A stretch of DNA of 64,000 bases. It comes from Patescibacteria group bacterium UBA2023 (GTDB lineage Bacteria; Patescibacteriota; Gracilibacteria; BD1-5; UBA2023). Shown here piece after piece: positions 57,501 to 64,000 of the stretch. The stretch covers positions 1 to 64,000 of the forward strand of contig DDBV01000034.1 in assembly GCA_002335145.1 (NCBI GenBank), read 5' to 3'. Both the position numbers and the translations under genes were made by a program. The number at the start of each line of letters is the position of its first letter. Position 1 is the stretch's first letter. Below the pieces are notes generated by a model that saw only the letters and a list, made by a program, of their open reading frames with translations, searched no databases and was not told the origin of the DNA.

Positions 57501-60500
57501 ACTGAGGGGAGGGTAAAATCGTAACTCCCATCGTTTTCGGTAGATGATGCAATGGTCACCACTCCGGTGCCGAAGTTCGCCCGAATCTCAATGGGCGTGG
57601 AGCTGAGACTTGCTCCAGTGCTGGAGATTTTGCTCGGATCCCATGTTACGCTCATGGTCTGCGTACCGAGATAGATCGATCCGGTCGCGAATGTAAAGAC
57701 ATCCGATGCGACGATTGGTCCCGATGTATCATGGACGAGGGAGATGCTCGTAGTCGATGTGTTGGCGGTCTTGAAAGCGTTATCGTAAGCGTGGGCTATG
57801 ATAGAGTATGCCTGGCCGTCAGCATCCGAGGAAGGAGGAGAAAATGAGTAACTCCAGCTTGCGAATGTGCCGCTCGTAGCGAGCAATTGGCTCGATCCGA
57901 CCCATGCGGATCCATCCCACCACTGTCATCATTTCGTGATTTCAATCTTCACACTCGCTCCTCCAGATCCTCCGTCCGATGCTGTTCCAGAGATGGAGAT
58001 CGATGAATTCAGGTAGCCGCCGTCCGCGGTCGATATTGCCACGGCTGGAGCCGTGACATCGCCGATATAGTCGATAGCGTTCGCGGTCGTGGAATTCCCG
58101 GCTTCGTCTATCGCCCGGATGATGAGACGATATGTCGTGCCATCGGTAATATTCGCGAGCGCGATGGTCGAGGAGAGTGATCCGCACGAGAGGTCTGTGC
58201 CGAGTGTCGTACTGTCGGCACAGATCGTATTCCATACGGCCGAGGCTGAGGAGAAATCCGATTCGGCTGAGTTCCAGTATTGGTTCGAGGAGAGGTTCTG
58301 GAGTGTATACGAGACATTGGCGAGATACGTATCAGCCCCGGCTCCAGATACATCGATACCAGAAGTATTGATGTATCGTCCGTTTTGCGGGGTGGTTCCG
58401 CCAGCTCCGGCATAGGTGAGTGTGAGGGCTGGGACGGTTGAATCGATGATCGAGGTTGTGTCCGAAGTGTCTGTCGAGATGTTTCCAGCACTATCGGTCG
58501 CTGTGAGTCGCACGAGGACGTTTGTGGTATTTGCCGACGGGGTTGTCCAGGATTCGGAGCCATCATTGGCAGTAGATGCAGCAATAGTAGCCCATGTTGA
58601 TCCGTTGTCGAGGGAGTATTCGAGCTTTATTGGGTCCGTTGCTAAGCCTCCGGCATCTGTAATACTTCCAGCGTCCCATGTGATGGTTGTGGCGGTCGCT
58701 CCCTTGAGGATCGTTGCTCCGTTTGGATAGGTCAGGGTATTATTCGGGACATTCGGGCCGGTCTTGTCGATACTGAATATATCAGAGAGTGCCGTCGTAC
58801 TGTTCTTGGCATTATCTCGTACGATCATTCGGAGCTGGTAGTCCGCACCGCTCGACAGAGCAGAAATATTCCAGCTCATGGATCCGGCGTTCGATCCTGT
58901 CCCGATCACCGTCCAGCTCGTGTGGTCGCCAGTCGAGTAGGCGAGCTCTACCGATGCCAGACCCCCAGCATCCGCAACGCTCGATGTATTCCAGGTAATT
59001 GTCTTTTCCGTGCCTCCCCAGACGCTTGAGCTCGTGGGTGCCGTGAACGGTGATGAGGCGGTCGGTGCAGTAGAGTCCATGGTCGTGGACGCTATGATTG
59101 TGCCAGTTCCTCCTCCGGATGTATTGGTGGCAGTGAATTGTGCCTGACGGACGCCATCCGAGACCGATCCGCCAAAGCCGGCAACGAATGAATAAGTCGC
59201 AACACTGCTCGAATAGCTACACGTGACACCTGTGGGAGGCGCAGCGCACGAGACGGCCGTGAGCGATCCACTTCCCGAAAGGGCGGAGATATTGAGCCAG
59301 ATATGGCTTGCATCGCTCTGAGTAATGGCCGCCGATACCGTGATCGCGTCACCCGACTTGGCATATCCCGTAGAGGAAATGGTCGTATCCGTAACGCGTG
59401 CATCGGAGAGGGCGGGCACGGCGGTATTGACCTCGAAATCATCGCACGCGCTCGCGGTTCCGGTGTTATCCATGTTGTCGGTGGCTGCAACCTTCCATGA
59501 ATAGGCGGCAGTATCTGCGGGGAGGGCGGATGAGAGTGCAATGCTCGTGCTCGCTCCGGTCTGCGTCCGTATGGCGGCTCACTGGCAGCCCGTACCAGAG
59601 TAGACCGAGAGCGAATAGTATTTTACTCCCGATCCGTTCCCGGAGTCGTCCGAAGCTGCGCTCCAGGCGAATGTGGGAGAGAGTGTCGATTCGAGTGTCT
59701 TGGGTGTTTGGGTGGCGGCGGCTGGGCCAGTGTTGTCGAATTTTATCCCCGTGATCGTACTCGATGCCGCGGTATTGTTCCCATTGTCCGTGGCGGAGAT
59801 ATAGACCGAGTATGTCGCGCCGCTCACGAGGCTCGCTCCAGTGAGCGAAACAGTCATGGTCTTCGCTCACGAGCTCGCGTTCGCGGCAGATGTGATGGTG
59901 GAGTACCGGGGAGATCCCGCATCTGCACTGCCGGCAGTCCGCGTGAAGACATAACGGGTCGTTCCATCCGTCTTCATCGCTTCCGCGAAGGTGTAGTTGA
60001 AGGCGAGGCTTCCGGAATAGTATCCTCCGTACGAAGAGACAGTACCAGTAGAGAAGGCCGTGATGGTCGGAGTCTGGCCGTCAGTAATGATGAGGCTTCC
60101 GGATGAAAAGGCATTGTTATACCCCCCGCCCGATGCGTGGAGGCTTCCGGTCGCGACCGCGAGAGTTGTTCCGGTTGCCGCGAGGTTCGAGAGTGCCGGG
60201 ATAGTGAGGTTGATCTTGGTTCCATTCACGCTCGCGACGGCCGTGGCAGTCTTGCTCACGCCCTCAACCGTATAAGTAATGCCCGTGGCAGTGTGGGTAG
60301 AGAGGGTTGTGTCGAGCGTTGCATCGGTCGTGATCTGGAGATTCGTATCACTTGTGAATTTTGCCGAGAGGACCGTAGGATTCTGTACCGTGTCTCCTGT
60401 GAGAGTTGCATTGGCTGAGCATCAGGCGGTGCCGAGGATTCCAGGGGTACTCATGATGGCAATACATGCCTTGTACGATCCTCCGGAGACGAGCGTGGTA

Positions 60501-62314
60501 TTGGTGGAATCCTTCGTGATGGACGAGCTTCCCGACCACGATGATGTGGACGAGGGAGAATAGATAGCCAGCGGTGTGTGGGAATTTGTATCGAGCGTCG
60601 TGGAAGACGGCAGGATATATATCCGGTAAGATTCGAACGCCGAGTAGGCTGCCGCATCGGTATTGTCCCACGCTACGAGCAGATCCCGTCCATCGAGTCC
60701 ATTGTAGTCGCTATCGCCATCGGAGAGTCCTGTCACTTTGCCGACCATGGAAGGCGGGGGAGTGGTCTTCGTCACGCTTGTTGACCCGGACCCTACGTTT
60801 TCCGCGTCATCGAAACAATAGAGCTGCACGGCGTTGCTTCCGTCCGACATGTGGGCGTTGAGGACGGTCGCATTGATGCTTGCATTGGCAGTGGTGGCTC
60901 CTGTGGCCTCGAGTGTTCCGGATCATGGGGTGCCGCTTCCGGCGATTTCCACCCGGTAGGTTCCGTTTTCACTACACCGGAATCACGCTGTGGCATTGCC
61001 GGTCGTGACGTTTCCTGGGGACATGCTGATGCTCGAGAGTGTCGGGGCGGACGTGTCTTTGGTAATCGCCGTGTTGGCCGATCCGATCGTTCCCGCGGTA
61101 CTCTTTACGCAGACATAGATCGTATTGCTTCATTCGGAGAGATTTGAAGCATTGATTGTATATCCGGTCGAGGTATTCGCGACATAGCTCCCCGAAGCGG
61201 TCCAATCCTGCACGATGGTGCCTCCGACACATGATCCATCCGATCCGATCGCGACTTTTACGGTTCCATCCTGTGATCCCGAGAATGTCACGGTGCTCGT
61301 GGGGTTTGTGGATCCGCCAATCACGGAATCCGAAACGCTTGCAATGGAGACGTTCGGAGCGGCGGGTGCTGCAACGGTGAGAGAGAGCGTTGTTTTTTTG
61401 TCTTCATCATCGAAGGTGGTATTGGAGTCGCTCGGAGTATCCACATTCCCATCTTCGTCCGTGGCGGTGATATGGGAGTTATCAAATGAGTAGCTCCCCA
61501 CGGACGCGACTGTTGTGAGTCCGGTTTTCTTGAATATGGCCGTGAGTCCATCTCCGGCACAGCTCTCGTAGGAGAGGGATTCTGTCGAGGAGAGGCCGAG
61601 CTGGGAGAGATTCGCTGTCACGGTACCGCCATCGATATTGGTACAGCCATTATAGTCTTTTACCTTCGCGACAAAGTTGAACGATTCCGCTCCGGCTCCG
61701 GATACCTGGGTCGTGACGGAGTTGTCGGAGCTCTTCTCAAAATAGTAGTCGGTCACGTGCGGACGGACATTAACGTAGACCGTTTGTGAAAGTGTATTCG
61801 ATCCGGCGAATCAATCGGCCGAGATCTGTGATGAGACCGTGAACGTGTAATCGGAGAAGTCGGACGGAATTCCGATACCAACGTAGTAGACCTGAAAATA
61901 ATCGTACGTCTCGGAAGTAGCAGCGAGAGGGATGGAGTTATCGTTCGGGGGGTTGAAGTCGAGTGTCGAGACATCGCTTCGTATGAGTGTCTCACCATTG
62001 TAAATATCCACAGTCCCCGGATTCACGTAGGTGATATCGGTCGAAGAGAATGTGAAATTCATGGCGACGTTCGTGGCGGTTTCGTCCTCGTTCATTCCTG
62101 CTGCGAGTATTTCGAGTGTGGATCCTGGTGTCGCACCGAACGATCCAGAGTACGTGGTTCCATTGTACTTGATCGAAAGCTGATAGAGTGTGAAGTACGC
62201 TGCATCCGCAAACGGCGCGAATACTGCCTGCGAAACGATCGCGATGGCGGAAAACGCGGCGAGTGCTTTTCTGAGAATCGATGGTTGTACAATCATTGTG
62301 TTCGACGAAAACAT
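54581..62314 (-). CDS. Giant surface protein with many Ig/Big-like domains and a lamin-tail domain, 2577 aa
   Basis: Nine fragments in a single frame join through about 15 TGA-encoded Gly, with no TAA or TAG between ATG 62314 and TAA 54581. A signal peptide (AFSAIAIVSQAVFAPFADA) is followed by many Ser/Thr/Asp/Gly-rich beta domains: metallo-type Big repeats such as DRDADGQIDAISITMSEPI and DSDSNGKIDALYITLSESV (SwmB-like, with Ca-binding DxDxDG), and FN3-like modules. Near the C-terminus there is a lamin-tail domain (VVINEIMWSQTGSSASQYIE, LRNLSSSSVSLNGWS) and a final beta domain. No transmembrane anchor or sortase signal was seen. It is likely the S-layer or adhesin. SD AAGGAG precedes the ATG. 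Confidence 0.85.
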
Positions 62315-62333
62315 AATACTCCTTCTTTCATTG

Positions 62334-62361
62334 ATGGTAGGGAAAAATCCCGAGAAATCAA
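62334..62361 (-). promoter_or_regulatory. Promoter of the giant surface protein gene
   Basis: Minus-strand TTGATT (62356-62361) and TACCAT (62334-62339), 16-bp spacer, with AAGGAG ribosome site and ATG downstream. A perfect TTGACA lies farther upstream near 62398 but lacks a -10 at suitable distance. Confidence 0.45.
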
Positions 62362-62436
62362 GGGGTTCTCCCCATGTTCCTGTATGAAATATTTTTTGTT
62401 GTCAAGGGATGATTGGAAGGCTCTGAAAAAATGAAA

Positions 62437-62467
62437 AAATTCCCCCGGATGATTCCCTGGGAGAATA
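62437..62467 (-). terminator. Hairpin terminator of the partial surface protein
   Basis: An imperfect stem (ATTCCCCC-like with GGGAGAAT) followed by TTTTTT on the minus strand, 15 bp after the TAA at 62482. Confidence 0.55.
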
Positions 62468-62481
62468 GTTTTTTTGAATGA

Positions 62482-64000
62482 TTACAGACTGTTCGGCAAC
62501 GCCGCGGTCGCAATGACTCCTCCTGCTGGCTGGGTACCGAGTCCCCCCACGCGCGTACCGGTGGCTCGGAAATAGACGTTCGCCGCATTCGGCATGGTCG
62601 CGTTGAAGGCGATATTTCCATTCTCGAGGAGTGTTGCTCCTGCCACGTCTGTCCACGGACCCGTGGGGCTCGAGGCCATCTCGAGCTTCGTGAGCGATCC
62701 GAAGGGCTTGGAGTAGGTGAGTACGAGACCTGTGTATGCCTTCGCTTTGGTGTCCGGTGTCTCTCCCACGAACGATCCCGGGCCGGTGATTTTGGTGGCT
62801 TCGAATGCGATCGTCATGGACGTGGTTGTGCTCGATCGTCCGTGCGTCGGGTTTCATCCTGCCCATTCGACCGTGTGATTCCCATCGGACCATCCACTCG
62901 AGTCGATTGTTGTGCTAGTGTTTCCGGTCGGGAGATCGGTCCACGCGCCTCCGTCCACCCGTACGGAGAGATATTTTGCGTTCGTGGGCATGCTCGCGCT
63001 CACAACGAGAGATGACCCGCTTGTAATATCGTCCCCATTGCTTACTCCGAGGTCGCTTCCGCTCGCGAGATCGAGAGATCCCGGTGCAGCACTTACGGCA
63101 GCTTCGGGCGTGGAAAAACTATCCACATCAACCGCACTCGAGAGCGAGCCGTCATCTCCGATACTGTATTTCTTGTAGTCTGTTTCGGGTGAGAGTCCCG
63201 TCACACTCGCGGACGCGCCCGTGGTATTGCCGGAGAACGATGTTGTCGCACCACTCGCATCCTGTCCAGCCTTGATCTGGGCAACATTCGGAGCGGTGGC
63301 ATTCGCCGGAAGAACGACCCAGTAACTCCGGACGGTATCGCCGTTCGGATCGCTGTTGGAGAAGGCGATGGTCGCGGTAGTGCCGCTGTCTCCTGGTGTT
63401 ACCGTGGCACTGTGGGTGGGTGCGCTGTTGGGAATGGCATCGGTAGCGAAATCATCTGTATCAATTTCACCGAATTGTGTCCCATCCCAGGAGACCGATA
63501 CAAGCCGGTATCCGGTGGAGGCCGAGAGTCCGTTGACACTTGGAGCACTTCCACTGAGTGTTCATTTCAGTGATACGAGAGTGCCGTTTGCATCCTGTCA
63601 AGCCTTGATCTGTTCGGGACTTGGCTTTGTTCCTCCGGATGGGAGTATTACATAGTAGACGGTTGGAGTTCCTCCGTCATCGCTCGCCGAAAGCCCGAGC
63701 GTGACACTCTCATGGTTCGTGGATGTGACAGAAACTGTATGCGATGGTCTCTGATTTTCCGGCGTCTCCACATGGGTAAGTTGGGAGATTTTTTTCGCGG
63801 ATTCCGATTCCTTGTTCTTCGCATCCGTGAGGACGACTCCGGTTGTGTACGATGTCCCCGCGGATTTGCCGGAGATCGCCGATTCGAATGCCCACTTGCC
63901 GTCCGTGTTCTTCACGAGTTTCACTTCCGTTCCCTTCGCTATGATCTCGGCGACCGTCATCGTAGCGGCCCCCGGATCGCTCGATTCGAGCGTGTAGATC
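62482..64000 (-). CDS. Surface protein with fibronectin-type repeats (partial, 5' end outside)
   Basis: At least 505 residues in one frame continue to the right-hand edge, with TAA at 62482. TGAs (near 63598, 63555, 62854) are read as Gly. It is made of repeated beta domains with a shared motif: AxxVAQIKAGQDASG and EQIKAGQDANGTLVS, then TVSVTSTNHESVTLGLSASD and SHSATVTPGDSG-type strands (Big/FN3-like, with SVNGLSASTGY and SVTGLSPETDY). The last domain is more Gly/Pro-rich (GSFVGETPDTKAKAYTGLV). Like its neighbour it is probably secreted and surface-bound; the signal peptide is outside the window. Confidence 0.78.

Noticed and set aside
1-64000. CRISPR array, insertion sequence or prophage
   Set aside because: No regularly spaced repeats, transposase motifs or phage packaging/structural cluster were seen. 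The single fibre-like gene is not enough.

Overview
The window is about 64 kb of a bacterial genome that reads UGA as glycine (translation table 25). Under the standard code many genes look shattered by in-frame TGA. Reading TGA as Gly restores full-length proteins, and the TGA often falls on a glycine that the family conserves (GT9 DSGP, the Nudix box, the MltG EGW-like motif, the pilin EGVEAV segment). All termini I could assign end in TAA or TAG, and TGG still encodes Trp. Code 25, the type IV pilus parts, the small gene set and the many lineage-specific proteins point to a Candidate Phyla Radiation bacterium, most likely Gracilibacteria (BD1-5), with Absconditabacteria (SR1) as the alternative. 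Base composition is moderate to high GC, except for one clearly AT-rich gene at 42.7-43.6 kb.

Layout. 0-9 kb: the tail of an unknown protein, valS, an envelope cluster (unknown protein, FecR-like anchored protein, prepilin with a DUF4214 domain), DUF2304, mltG, xth and a decayed DHFR-like gene. 9-15 kb: two DUF3592 proteins, pheS, dnaN and an RTX-like repeat protein. 15-22 kb: two Nudix proteins, an MBL-like protein, argS, an alpha/beta hydrolase and leuS with a Nudix domain built in. 22-26 kb: four proteins of unknown function and rplA. 26-32 kb: ileS carrying two histidine-phosphatase domains, a RIO-type kinase and ribF. 32-41 kb: a tight seven-gene operon for envelope glycan assembly (large membrane glycosyltransferase-like proteins, small drug/EamA-like flippase, methyltransferase, GT9, UbiA/DPPR-like prenyltransferase, membrane protein with a peptidoglycan-binding tail). 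41-46 kb: a phage-fibre-like protein, a heptose-phosphate adenylyltransferase, the AT-rich gene, tRNA-Leu(CAA), uracil-DNA glycosylase, a membrane protein, a cytidylate-kinase-like protein and a UPF0489 protein. 46-54 kb: a secreted trypsin-like protease, prepilin peptidase, recO, a PP2C-like membrane protein and a Holliday-junction-resolvase-like nuclease. 54-64 kb: a 2577-residue surface protein with a lamin-tail domain and a second surface protein that runs off the end.

The most striking content is in the aminoacyl-tRNA synthetases. IleRS contains two complete histidine phosphatase (phosphoglycerate-mutase fold) domains at two different sites, and LeuRS contains a complete Nudix domain inside its editing (CP1) region, plus a further unexplained insert. 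Both added enzyme types act on phosphorylated small molecules, so a link to nucleotide by-products such as Ap4A, or to alarmones, is a reasonable hypothesis, but nothing in the sequence proves it.

Many upstream regions carry a sigma-70-like promoter with a 16-bp (sometimes 17-bp) spacer, and clear hairpin terminators separate the units. No CRISPR array, rRNA or insertion sequence was seen, and no stretch longer than 300 bases lacks a gene.
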